A DNA stretch of 10,082 bases from Candidatus Aquidulcis frankliniae (GCA_009925905.1 RFPZ01000046.1:1-10082), one strand, 5' to 3'. Numbered from the stretch's first letter, positions 1-6,811 are shown. A program made the numbers and translations. Notes: a model not told the origin generated them from the sequence alone.

Positions 1-377
1 TCTTCGGTTGGTCAATGGAAGAGGCGAACATCGGGCGCAAGAACGTGCAGTGGAGCCACTACATCTTTGGCTGCATCGCCGGTATCGCGCCTTGGCTCGC
101 GCTCTTCACCTCGGTCGGCCTATCGCTGGCTAACTGGCCTACGGGCGTTGGGCCAAACGGCCGCAGCCTCGAAGAGTTCAAGCCAGTGCTCATTGCGATC
201 TATGTAAGCCTCTTCATCAGCTTCAACATTTTTGCAGTGAACATGGTGCTGCAGCGCTTGAAGGTTGGAAAGTGGGCTGACTACCTGCACGGTGAGCGCA
301 GCTACATGATCCTTTCGCTCGTGGCGAAGACCCTGCTCGCTTGGCAGGTCTGGACCGGCGTGTTCATGCCTGCCTGA
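1..377 (+). CDS. Heliorhodopsin, C-terminal part (5' end outside window)
   Basis: This is the last 124 or so codons of a retinal-binding seven-helix membrane protein of the heliorhodopsin family. The reading frame is open through the window edge (F-G-W-S before the first Met at 15), so the gene begins upstream and that Met is internal. From memory of heliorhodopsin 48C12, matching blocks are FGCIAGIxPW (helix 5), the GERxYxxLSLVAK block of helix 7, and the closing LAWQ...PA. The Lys in SLVAK (nt 327-329) aligns with the Schiff-base lysine, and the Ser four residues earlier with 48C12 Ser237. Visible hydrophobic segments fit helices 5-7. Heliorhodopsins are inverted in the membrane compared with type-1 rhodopsins and mostly do not pump ions; a sensory or enzyme-modulating role is usually proposed. 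The gene ends 25 bp before a strong terminator, so it is probably not co-transcribed with kynA. The family call is firm; the cellular role is unknown. Confidence 0.93.
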   Translation, partial: FGWSMEEANIGRKNVQWSHYIFGCIAGIAPWLALFTSVGLSLANWPTGVGPNGRSLEEFKPVLIAIYVSLFISFNIFAVNMVLQRLKVGKWADYLHGERSYMILSLVAKTLLAWQVWTGVFMPA

Positions 378-401
378 TCGGCTCGCACAGCAGTGCAAAG
401 G

Positions 402-436
402 CGAACCCCCCTCCGCGCAGGAGGGGGGTTCGTTTT
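402..436 (+). terminator. Rho-independent terminator of the heliorhodopsin gene
   Basis: A perfect 13-bp stem (402-414 pairing with 420-432, cgaacccccctcc against ggaggggggttcg) closes a 5-nt loop (gcgca) and is followed by TTTT and a pyrimidine-rich tail. It begins 24 bases after the heliorhodopsin stop codon and ends 26 bases before the kynA start. It should insulate kynA from rhodopsin transcription. Confidence 0.93.
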
Positions 437-450
437 CTCTCTTGGAGGCG

Positions 451-456
451 TAGGAT
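451..456 (+). promoter_or_regulatory. Predicted -10 box of kynA (TAGGAT), leaderless start
   Basis: TAGGAT fits the TANNNT -10 pattern and ends six bases before the kynA ATG, so transcription would begin at or beside the start codon. No convincing -35 box is seen: at normal spacing it would fall on the 3' arm of the preceding terminator. A GGAGG at 444-448 is a possible ribosome site, but its 14-base spacing to the ATG is long. The same layout recurs at three other gene starts in the window. Confidence 0.55.
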
Positions 457-462
457 ACGACG

Positions 463-1266
463 ATGGAAAACGATGGCAAGGACAGCGCCGCTGCTGACCT
501 CACCTATGCGAGCTACCTAGCGTTAGATGAACTGCTCGCCCTGCAGCGTCCTCGATCTGACGAGCATGATGAGCTGCTCTTCATCACGATCCACCAGACG
601 TATGAACTCTGGTTTAAGCAAATCATGCATGAGGTTCGTGGCGCTATGCGCGCCCTCAAGGGAGATGAGATCTCAAGGGCGGCGCACCGCCTGAGTCGAG
701 TTCGGCACATCCTGAAGATCGCGGTTGCACAAGTTGACATCCTGGAAACACTCACCCCACTTGAATTTGCGGCATTCCGCAGTCGTCTCGCTACCTCAAG
801 TGGCTTTGAGTCGGCACAGTTTCGCGAGCTTGAGGCACTTCTCGGTGTACGCAATCCCCGCTTAGCTGAACTCTTGCCAGACCCCGCCTCACGCGACCTT
901 GTCCACGCCACCATGCGGGCACCGAGTCTTTGGGACGCAATCCTGCAATGGCTCGCGGCTCGCGACTATGCAATTCCGGCTGAAGTCCTCAGCCGTGATG
1001 TCACACGACCATACGAAGAGAGTGGTGCTGTCCAAGAGATTCTCCTTGGCATTTACCGAGAGGGCGGCGAAGTCGCAAATCTCCTTGAACAACTTGTTGA
1101 TATTGACGAGGGGGTCCAGGAGTGGCGCTATCGTCACGTAAAGATGGTGGAGCGAACAATTGGCCGAAAATCTGGGACGGGTGGCTCCACTGGGGTGGAA
1201 TACCTCGCCGCAAGCTTGCGCCGTTCGCTCTTCCCAGACCTTTGGGCAATCCGCGACAGGATGTAG
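463..1266 (+). CDS. kynA: Tryptophan 2,3-dioxygenase
   Basis: This heme dioxygenase opens the indole ring of L-tryptophan with O2 to give N-formylkynurenine, the first and usually rate-setting step of the kynurenine route; it acts as a cytoplasmic homotetramer. Family motifs are complete: HDELLFITIHQTYELWFKQI (residues 35-54), TLTPLEFAAFRSRL (96-109), SSGFESAQFRELE (112-124) and RHVKMVERTIGRKSGTGGS (224-242). By alignment from memory with the Xanthomonas campestris enzyme, His44 is the active-site His55, Arg106 is substrate-carboxylate Arg117, Ser113 is Ser124, His225 is the heme ligand His240 and Thr239 is Thr254. At 267 residues it is slightly short through its N-terminus, which is normal for the family. 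The start is supported by the promptly following conserved region and by the -10 box six bases upstream. It is convergent with kynU: the stop codons are 9 bp apart. Confidence 0.97.
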   Translation: MENDGKDSAAADLTYASYLALDELLALQRPRSDEHDELLFITIHQTYELWFKQIMHEVRGAMRALKGDEISRAAHRLSRVRHILKIAVAQVDILETLTPLEFAAFRSRLATSSGFESAQFRELEALLGVRNPRLAELLPDPASRDLVHATMRAPSLWDAILQWLAARDYAIPAEVLSRDVTRPYEESGAVQEILLGIYREGGEVANLLEQLVDIDEGVQEWRYRHVKMVERTIGRKSGTGGSTGVEYLAASLRRSLFPDLWAIRDRM

Positions 1267-1275
1267 CGCGGCGCG

Positions 1276-2511
1276 TTAGGTGACAGTTTGCTTTGCGGCG
1301 AACTGTGGCTGTTTCCAGGACTCCGAGCGCATGATCTCGGCCAGAATGTCTACTGCACGATCAATATCCGCGAAGCTCACATAAAGGGGAGAGAAGCCGA
1401 ACCGAAGTACGTTCGGAGCACGGAAATCTCCGATGACGCCACGACTGATTAGCGCCTGCATAATCCGATACCCCTCTTCGTGTTCGAACGAAACCTGTCC
1501 GCCACGCACTTCACTATTGCGAGGTGAGAGCAAGGCTAAGCCACGGCCGTCACATTCGCGCTCAACGCCCGCAATAAATCTTTCAGTTTGAGCAATCGAC
1601 TTCTTCCGTACATCGTGCATTGAAACGTCTTCCCAGACGTTGAGGGCTTCGTCCAGCGAAGCGAGGCTGAGCACCTGCTGCGTCCCTGTCAGAAAGCGTT
1701 GAATGCCCGATGCGGCTTCAAAACCGGGTACGAACGCAAAGGGGTCCTTATGGCCGAACCAACCAGAGAGCGGTTGTGAGGCAACGTCTACTAGTGCTGG
1801 TGCGACCCATGTAAATGATGGTGCGCCAGGACCGCCATTGAGGTATTTGTAACCGCAACCGACGGCAAAGTCTGCGCCATCCCGATCTATGTCAAGGTCA
1901 AGAATCCCCGTTGAGTGTGAGAGGTCCCAGACAGTTAGAGCACCAGCTTCATGCGCTGCTGCGCTCAGGCTACGCATATCTCGAATCCGTCCGGTTCGAT
2001 AGTCAACATGCGTCAGCATAAGCACCGCTGCGCCGCGCAACGAATTCACTAGGGGTTCGCTCTCGTTCCAAAATCGAACCTCAAGATGTGGCATCAGTTG
2101 GCGAAGACCATCAAGGATGTACAGATCAGTTGGGAAGTTTCCGCGTTCTGTGACAACGACCTGCCGATCCGGTCTCAGCTGCGCTGCCGCGGCAAGAACG
2201 CGAAAGAGGGATACTGAAGTTGAGTCGCCGACCACAACTTCGCCCGCTCCAACCCCTAGTAGTGGAGCGATTCGATCACCAACGCGCAGAGGCAGTTCAT
2301 ACCAATTCGCCTCATTCCAACTGCGTATAAGTCTGTTGCCCCACTCGTGTCGTATGACCCGGTCAAGTCGCTCCGCAAGGCCGACCGGTAGGGCGCCGAG
2401 TGAGTTGCCATCCAGATAAATCACACTACCTGGGAGCGAGAAGCGACCGCGTAAAGATGCCAGGGGATCTTTCGCGTCTAGCTCCGCCGCTGAAGTTGTC
2501 TCCACGGTCAT
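1276..2511 (-). CDS. kynU: Kynureninase
   Basis: This PLP-dependent hydrolase cleaves kynurenine (or 3-hydroxykynurenine) to anthranilate (or 3-hydroxyanthranilate) plus L-alanine; it is a cytoplasmic fold-type I homodimer. Evidence: 411 residues, close to the usual size; the N-terminal block IYLDGNSLGALP (31-42); VVGDSTSVSLFR (93-104); NFPTD (125-129); WDLSHSTG (195-202); and the cofactor site GCGYKYLNGGPGAP (218-231), with Lys222 the Schiff-base lysine and Tyr221 the neighbouring phosphate-binding tyrosine. The C-terminal R-x-PN-x-LRFGF-S-PLY segment (364-377) is also typical. The gene starts 12 bases after the formamidase stop codon with no strong Shine-Dalgarno sequence, so translational coupling is likely. 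With kynA and the formamidase gene it completes tryptophan to anthranilate. No kynurenine 3-monooxygenase lies nearby, so whether it also serves NAD synthesis cannot be told. Confidence 0.97.
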   Translation of the reverse strand: MTVETTSAAELDAKDPLASLRGRFSLPGSVIYLDGNSLGALPVGLAERLDRVIRHEWGNRLIRSWNEANWYELPLRVGDRIAPLLGVGAGEVVVGDSTSVSLFRVLAAAAQLRPDRQVVVTERGNFPTDLYILDGLRQLMPHLEVRFWNESEPLVNSLRGAAVLMLTHVDYRTGRIRDMRSLSAAAHEAGALTVWDLSHSTGILDLDIDRDGADFAVGCGYKYLNGGPGAPSFTWVAPALVDVASQPLSGWFGHKDPFAFVPGFEAASGIQRFLTGTQQVLSLASLDEALNVWEDVSMHDVRKKSIAQTERFIAGVERECDGRGLALLSPRNSEVRGGQVSFEHEEGYRIMQALISRGVIGDFRAPNVLRFGFSPLYVSFADIDRAVDILAEIMRSESWKQPQFAAKQTVT

Positions 2512-2523
2512 GAGGCTATGGTC

Positions 2524-3390
2524 TCATGAATGCGCCGAGTTGAGCAGGTCCCGAAGATCTCCTTGAAGCGAGCCCCCCGGAGTATCCAACTCGTTGAGGA
2601 CATCAAAATGGTCACGACCAGGCACGACAGCAAAGCTCGCCCGCGTTGCGCTGGCCCATCGGTTAGCGAGGCCCACAGACTGGCGATGAAACTCCGAAGG
2701 CTCGTGCTCACCTACGCGTAGGGTGACCGGAATATTTCGTGCGGGGAGGCGATAAATCGGAGAAAGCCGATGAGCATCATCGGTCGTCATGCCTACGACA
2801 TCGTTTACATAGCTTTCTGATACGGGGCCGAGATCAAATGCACCACCGATGAGGAGGAGCCCAGCAATGTTCTTGCAAACGTTTGCGGGGAAGAGGTCGG
2901 TGACGAGCGTAGCCGCCAGGTGGGCGCCTGCAGAGTGTCCGCCAACAAGTATCCGTTTGGGATCACAGCCGAGCTCGTCCGCGTGCTCCACCACGTACCG
3001 TACTGCCAACGCAGCTTCGTCAACGATCTCCGAAATCGTTGCCTCAGGAGCAAGTGAGTATCCAACTGCGACGTGGTTTACGCCGATGTCTGATACGGCG
3101 CGTGCATAACGTGCACCATCGTCAATTGTCCCCTCTTGCCACCACCCACCGTGAAACATCATAAAGGTAGGGCGTGCTGGTTCTCCAGTTCCAAAAAGCT
3201 CAATGCGATTCGCAGGCTTCAATCCATACGAGAGATTCCGATACACCCCGTGGGAGCTGAAATGTTCCCGAGCCTCGGACGCTTTCACGCGTCCAGCTTG
3301 CATGCTCCCTACGGCATCTTGAGCGGTTCGGCTCGGTGAATATTCGGCATCAAGCCAACGACGCCGATCACCCTCGCTGATCTCAGGCAT
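2524..3390 (-). CDS. Alpha/beta-hydrolase kynurenine formamidase (AFMID type)
   Basis: Predicted to hydrolyse N-formylkynurenine to kynurenine and formate, the step between the two flanking kyn enzymes. It is an alpha/beta-hydrolase of the eukaryote-like arylformamidase group, unrelated to the metal-dependent bacterial KynB. Seen: an N-terminal AEYSPSR segment (15-21) like that of AFMID proteins; the oxyanion-hole motif HGGWW (80-84); the nucleophile elbow GGHSAGAHLA (150-159, Ser153); GEHEPSEFHRQS (227-238); and DHFDVL (260-265, His261). From memory, mouse AFMID has Asp247 at the acid position; here the aligned residue is Glu230. The gene is 288 residues, normal for the family. It starts 25 bases after the oxidase subunit III stop and ends 12 bases before kynU, so it is placed to be expressed with both. 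The function call rests on family motifs plus pathway context; other acyl substrates are possible. Confidence 0.88.
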   Translation of the reverse strand: MPEISEGDRRRWLDAEYSPSRTAQDAVGSMQAGRVKASEAREHFSSHGVYRNLSYGLKPANRIELFGTGEPARPTFMMFHGGWWQEGTIDDGARYARAVSDIGVNHVAVGYSLAPEATISEIVDEAALAVRYVVEHADELGCDPKRILVGGHSAGAHLAATLVTDLFPANVCKNIAGLLLIGGAFDLGPVSESYVNDVVGMTTDDAHRLSPIYRLPARNIPVTLRVGEHEPSEFHRQSVGLANRWASATRASFAVVPGRDHFDVLNELDTPGGSLQGDLRDLLNSAHS

Positions 3391-3415
3391 AGGCTCTATG
3401 GCCTCAGGACTTGTT

Positions 3416-4021
3416 CTAAATGAAGTAGAGCAACGCGAAGAGCAGAATCCAGACGACGTCTACGAAGTGCCAATAGATCGAAGTTGCCTCAACCATGTCG
3501 TGGTGCTCTGCCGAGAACTGGCCAAGGCTTCCGCGGTATAGGCAGACCGCCAACATCAACACACCGCCAAGAACGTGTGCGCCGTGGAATCCGGTAAGCA
3601 CATAGAAGGTGCTGCCGAACACGCCATCGGAGATGCCGAAGCCCAGCTGTGTGTAGTCGTAGACCTGGCCGATGAGGAAGACCACACCGAGGAGCACGGT
3701 CATCGCCAACGCGCGATTCATCCCCTGGCGGTCACCCTTGCGAATGCGCCACACAGCGAACTGACAGGTAACGGAGCTCAACACGAGCAGCGCCGTCATG
3801 ATCCCTGGGAAGAGCGCCTCGCTGTGCAGCTCAAACGCTGGATTCCCCTCAGGTGGCCAGATGCCGGTTGCAGTGCGCAGGTTGAAATATGCGGCAAAGA
3901 GACCAGCGAAGAACATGATCTCCGAGACGATGAAGAGGAGCATCCCGAGGACGGGATTTCCGAGCCCCTTCTTACCGTGAGCCGCGCCGTGACCGCTCGT
4001 TGCTACTGCGCTATCGCTCAT
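3416..4021 (-). CDS. ctaE: Cytochrome c oxidase subunit III
   Basis: This membrane subunit of the heme-copper oxidase binds no metals; in the family it stabilises subunit I and its proton uptake. It has 201 residues with five hydrophobic helices (about 25-47, 70-92, 104-123, 138-161 and 181-200), the short bacterial form. Family signatures are SEIMFFAGLFAAYFNLR (33-49, with the conserved Glu34), LTGFHGAHVLGG (142-153) and ATSIYWHFVDVVW (179-191). The N-terminus is Ser/Gly/His-rich and probably cytoplasmic. The start codon overlaps the subunit I stop codon in an ATGA arrangement, implying translation by re-initiation. The formamidase gene follows after 25 bp with no terminator-like hairpin between them. 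Confidence 0.96.
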   Translation of the reverse strand: MSDSAVATSGHGAAHGKKGLGNPVLGMLLFIVSEIMFFAGLFAAYFNLRTATGIWPPEGNPAFELHSEALFPGIMTALLVLSSVTCQFAVWRIRKGDRQGMNRALAMTVLLGVVFLIGQVYDYTQLGFGISDGVFGSTFYVLTGFHGAHVLGGVLMLAVCLYRGSLGQFSAEHHDMVEATSIYWHFVDVVWILLFALLYFI

Positions 4022-5640
4022 TTGTGGTCAGACCCGCTTGCATGTCGCGCATCAAAGAGCGGGCGCTCTGAAGTGATTGGCGGTAGCCTGTCGAAGTTCC
4101 ATGCTGGTGGTGGCGATGATGTTGCCCACTCGAGGGTGTTCGCCTCCCACGGGTCGTCTCCCGCTCGCTTGCCATTGCGCAGGCTCACGTAGACGTTCCA
4201 GAAGAGCGGGAGCAGTGAGATACCAACCAGGATGCCGCCAATCGTCGCGGCAAGGTTGAGATCGTTCCAGCCGGCGGTTGGCGAGTAGTCGGCGATGCGT
4301 CGTGGCATGCCAGCAAGACCGAGTGCGTGCATTGGTAAGAACGTGAGGTTGAGACCGACCATCATCAGAACGAAGTGCACCCGTCCGAGGCCCTCATCAA
4401 GCATGCGTCCAGTCATCTTTGGGAAGTAGAAGTAGAAGCCAGCCATGATTGCCACAAACGAGCCGCCGAAGAGCACGTAGTGAATGTGCGCAACGATCCA
4501 GTAGGTGGCGTGCAGGGCGTAGTCCACGGGAACAGAGGCGCTGAAGACGCCGTTGATACCGCCGATGAGGAACATGCTGAGGAAGCCGAGCGCGAAGAGC
4601 ATCGGCGTAGTGAAGCTGATCTGGCCGCGCCACATTGTCGCAATCCAGTTGAAGAACTTCACGCCCGTTGGAACTGCGATCAGGAAGGTCATGACGGAGA
4701 AGAAGGGCAGGAAGACGCTTCCTGTGGTGAACATGTGGTGTGCCCACACGCTAAACCCGAGGGCGCCAATGCCAGCGGTGGCGAAGACGAACGCCTTGTA
4801 GCCGAAGAGCGGCTTGCGACTAAAGACCGGAATGATCTCTGAAATGATGCCCATTCCCGGCAGTACCATGATGTACACCGCTGGGTGCGAATAGAACCAG
4901 AAGATGTTCTGCCACAGGATTGCCGATCCACCGAGTGTTGGGTCAAAGAAGGCGCCGCCGAAGTTTCGGTCGATGAAGAGCATCACAAGTGCGCTGGTGA
5001 GCACTGGAGTTCCCATGAGTACGAGCACGCTCGTCACGAGAACTGTCCACACCAGGATTGGCATTCGGAAGAGGGTCATGCCCGGTGCGCGCATGCGGAA
5101 GACCGTAACCATGAAGTTGACCGCGCCAAGGATGGAGCTGGTTCCAACAAGAATGACGGCGACGATCCACAGGTTCATTCCTGGCCCTGGGCTGTATTTG
5201 AGGTTGCTCACCGGCGGATACGCCGTCCAGCCAGCATCAGCTGCGCCACCAAGAAGGAAGCCTGATGCGGCAACGAGCCCCGAGAACGGAACCATCCAGA
5301 AACTGAGTGCGTTGATACGCGGGAAAGCCATGTCTGGCGCACCGATCATGAGCGGAACGACGTAGTTTCCGAAGGCCGCCAAGAACGGGATGATCACCCA
5401 GAAGATCATTACAGACGCGTGCATCGTGAAGAGCTGGTTGTACGACGACTCGTCGAGGAACTGCAGACCTGGCATCGCGAGCTCTGCGCGAACGCCGAGC
5501 GCCAGCAGGCCACCGATCGCCAAGAAGATAAACGACGAGATCGTGTAGAGGATGCCGATCTTCTTGTGGTCGGTTGTCGTTAGGTAGTCATAGAGTGCTG
5601 ACGGAGCGGCTTGCTTGGCTCCTGCGACGGTTGTTGCCAT
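4018..5640 (-). CDS. ctaD: Cytochrome c oxidase subunit I, A2 (YSHPAV) type
   Basis: Catalytic subunit of the terminal oxidase: it reduces O2 to water at the heme a3-CuB centre and pumps protons. It has 540 residues and twelve or so helices. Metal ligands seen: His74 (low-spin heme), His252, His301 and His302 (CuB), His385 (a3) and His387 (low-spin heme); Tyr256 is the residue cross-linked to the first CuB histidine. K-channel Lys328 (PTGVKFFNWIATMW) and the D-channel entry Asp103 (GAPDMAFPR) are kept. The D-channel glutamate of classical A1 enzymes (GHPEV) is absent: the sequence is WFYSHPAVY (248-256), the Tyr-Ser hallmark of A2 oxidases such as those of Thermus and Rhodothermus. The C-terminus ends in a PWEANTLEW...PPPAWNF tail common in these proteins. 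A strong GGGGGAG ribosome site precedes the ATG, unlike the first gene of the series. No assembly genes (ctaB, ctaA, ctaG) are in the window. Confidence 0.98.
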   Translation of the reverse strand: MATTVAGAKQAAPSALYDYLTTTDHKKIGILYTISSFIFLAIGGLLALGVRAELAMPGLQFLDESSYNQLFTMHASVMIFWVIIPFLAAFGNYVVPLMIGAPDMAFPRINALSFWMVPFSGLVAASGFLLGGAADAGWTAYPPVSNLKYSPGPGMNLWIVAVILVGTSSILGAVNFMVTVFRMRAPGMTLFRMPILVWTVLVTSVLVLMGTPVLTSALVMLFIDRNFGGAFFDPTLGGSAILWQNIFWFYSHPAVYIMVLPGMGIISEIIPVFSRKPLFGYKAFVFATAGIGALGFSVWAHHMFTTGSVFLPFFSVMTFLIAVPTGVKFFNWIATMWRGQISFTTPMLFALGFLSMFLIGGINGVFSASVPVDYALHATYWIVAHIHYVLFGGSFVAIMAGFYFYFPKMTGRMLDEGLGRVHFVLMMVGLNLTFLPMHALGLAGMPRRIADYSPTAGWNDLNLAATIGGILVGISLLPLFWNVYVSLRNGKRAGDDPWEANTLEWATSSPPPAWNFDRLPPITSERPLFDARHASGSDHK

Positions 5641-5652
5641 TCTCTCTCCCCC
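5641..5652 (-). promoter_or_regulatory. Purine-rich Shine-Dalgarno site of ctaD
   Basis: The whole 12-base gap between ctaC and ctaD reads GGGGGAGAGAGA on the coding strand, giving a GGAG core five bases before the ATG. This shows that ribosome-site-led initiation is used inside the operon, in contrast with the likely leaderless starts at transcription-unit heads in the same window. Confidence 0.75.
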
Positions 5653-6738
5653 TTACGGCTGCGCTACGACTACAAGATCGGCGTACATGCCCTGCGCGTA
5701 ATGACCTGCAATGTTGCACATCACCACATAGTTGCCAGGCTCAAGGGTGACGGTGACCATTCCCGGTGTATTCGGCTGCCACTCGGGCTGTTCGTCAATG
5801 ACATCGAGGGTGGCCTCGTCGAGGCGGCTGGTTTCAGCGTTCACCTCGTCAAGCAACTGCTTGGCAGTCTTGTCGCTGCGGACAACAAGGAACTCGTGCG
5901 CCATAGTTCCCGCGTTCGTCAGGTTGAATTCAATGGAGCCCGCAACATGCTTCGCAGCGGAGAGGGTGATCCCCCACTCCTTGACAGTTCCCGTCATTGG
6001 GCCGGTGGCGGCTGCCTCCTCTTTCGGACGTGTCGCTTCAATCCAAGCGTCGTATTCCTCGCGGGTCACCACGCGCACCGTGAAGCCCATCTGATGGTGC
6101 AGCAATCCGCAGAAGGCCGAGCATTGGCCGGTAAACGTTCCGAGCTTGTTCGGGGTGAACTCAAAGTGGTTCGTCTTCCCCGGCACGAGGTCGCGCTGGA
6201 AAAGGAACTGTGGAATATAGAAGCCGTGGTTCACATCTTGCGCAACAAGGGTGATCTCAACGCGCTCGTTGATCGGCACAACCATCTCTGGGTAGGCGGT
6301 AGCGGCGCCGAAGATCTCGATCTTTTCGGCTGGATAGGCGAACTTCCACTGCCACTGGTAGCCGACCACCTCGATCTTGACCCCAACGTCCTCAGGTTGA
6401 CGGGCATCAACGATGTTGAGGACGCGAGCGGAGGCGAAGAAGAGCGCCACGACAATCACCAGGGGGATTGCCGTCCAGACGATCTCGAGGGCGAGATTGC
6501 CGTGCGTTTGCACTGGCAGCGTGGAGTCGGTTGGCTTGCGTCGGTAACGAATGACGGACCAGATGATCAACCCCTCGACGAGGACGAAGACTACCGCGGC
6601 AACGGCGAAGACCAAGTCATAGAGGGCCCGGATCTCTAGCGCCTCGTCGGTCACCGCAGGTGGCGGAAAGGCCGCCTCACAGCCGCTCGCAATCAAGGCG
6701 ACGGCGGCAAAACCCAGCAGCACGGAAAGTTTCTTCAT
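5653..6738 (-). CDS. ctaC: Cytochrome c oxidase subunit II with fused C-terminal cupredoxin
   Basis: The electron-entry subunit of the oxidase, 361 residues. In order: a lipoprotein signal ending in IASGC (lipobox Cys20), two membrane helices (about 40-63 and 86-107), the aromatic GYQWQWKF segment (126-133) that leads electrons on, and a CuA domain with ligands His171, Cys206, Cys210, His214 and Met217 (CSAFCGLLHHQM). The usual Glu between the two cysteines, which binds through its backbone, is Ala208. After a short Glu/Ala-rich linker, residues about 248-361 form a second beta-sandwich domain with a full type-1 copper set: His281 (HEFLVVR), Cys341, His346 and Met351 (CNIAGHYAQGM). In caa3 oxidases this place is taken by cytochrome c, so the blue-copper domain is inferred to hand electrons to CuA. 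First gene of the minus-strand series; the start is supported by the signal peptide and a -10 box seven bases upstream. Confidence 0.96.
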   Translation of the reverse strand: MKKLSVLLGFAAVALIASGCEAAFPPPAVTDEALEIRALYDLVFAVAAVVFVLVEGLIIWSVIRYRRKPTDSTLPVQTHGNLALEIVWTAIPLVIVVALFFASARVLNIVDARQPEDVGVKIEVVGYQWQWKFAYPAEKIEIFGAATAYPEMVVPINERVEITLVAQDVNHGFYIPQFLFQRDLVPGKTNHFEFTPNKLGTFTGQCSAFCGLLHHQMGFTVRVVTREEYDAWIEATRPKEEAAATGPMTGTVKEWGITLSAAKHVAGSIEFNLTNAGTMAHEFLVVRSDKTAKQLLDEVNAETSRLDEATLDVIDEQPEWQPNTPGMVTVTLEPGNYVVMCNIAGHYAQGMYADLVVVAQP

Positions 6739-6745
6739 GGTTGAG

Positions 6746-6751
6746 ATGATA
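6746..6751 (-). promoter_or_regulatory. Predicted -10 box of the oxidase operon (TATCAT)
   Basis: On the coding strand TATCAT ends seven bases before the ctaC ATG. No Shine-Dalgarno sequence lies in those seven bases (ctcaacc), so a leaderless mRNA is predicted. A -35 element is not recognisable at 16-18 bp upstream. Confidence 0.55.
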
Positions 6752-6786
6752 CGCGCCCTCGGCGTGAGGCGCTCCCCCGCGATTCT

Positions 6787-6810
6787 GAGCGCGCTCCTCG
6801 GATTCCCGAG
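6787..6810 (-). other. Two small hairpins between the MFS gene and ctaC
   Basis: Just after the MFS stop codon lie a 5-bp stem with 4-nt loop (CTCGG-GAAT-CCGAG on the coding strand, 6810-6797) and a 10-bp perfect palindrome gagcgcgctc (6787-6796). Neither is followed by a run of U, so they are poor intrinsic terminators. They may still help end the MFS transcript or lie upstream of the oxidase promoter. Function uncertain. Confidence 0.3.
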
Positions 6811-6811
6811 A

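Noticed and set aside
463..3390. Possible horizontal acquisition of the kyn genes from lower G+C
   Set aside because: Spot counts (32 of 60 G+C at 1021-1080 against 43 of 60 at 8461-8520) differ, but single lines are not enough, and the genes are tightly packed with native-looking neighbours. There are no flanking repeats or mobile genes.
2512..3403. Similar leaders before the formamidase (CCATAGAGCCT-ATG) and kynU (CCATAGCCTC-ATG) genes
   Set aside because: The match is short and gapped, only two copies exist, and neither forms a -10 box or ribosome site at a sensible distance. Probably chance.
3575..4192. Plus-strand open frame (205 codons) opposite ctaE and the end of ctaD
   Set aside because: It is a shadow of two well-supported oxidase genes, with low-complexity charged translation and no recognisable motif.
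5611..6639. Long plus-strand open frame (342 codons) opposite ctaC
   Set aside because: It is antisense to a complete, motif-rich subunit II gene. Its translation has no domain or membrane pattern and is rich in His, Asp and Arg, as expected of a mirror frame in G+C-rich DNA.
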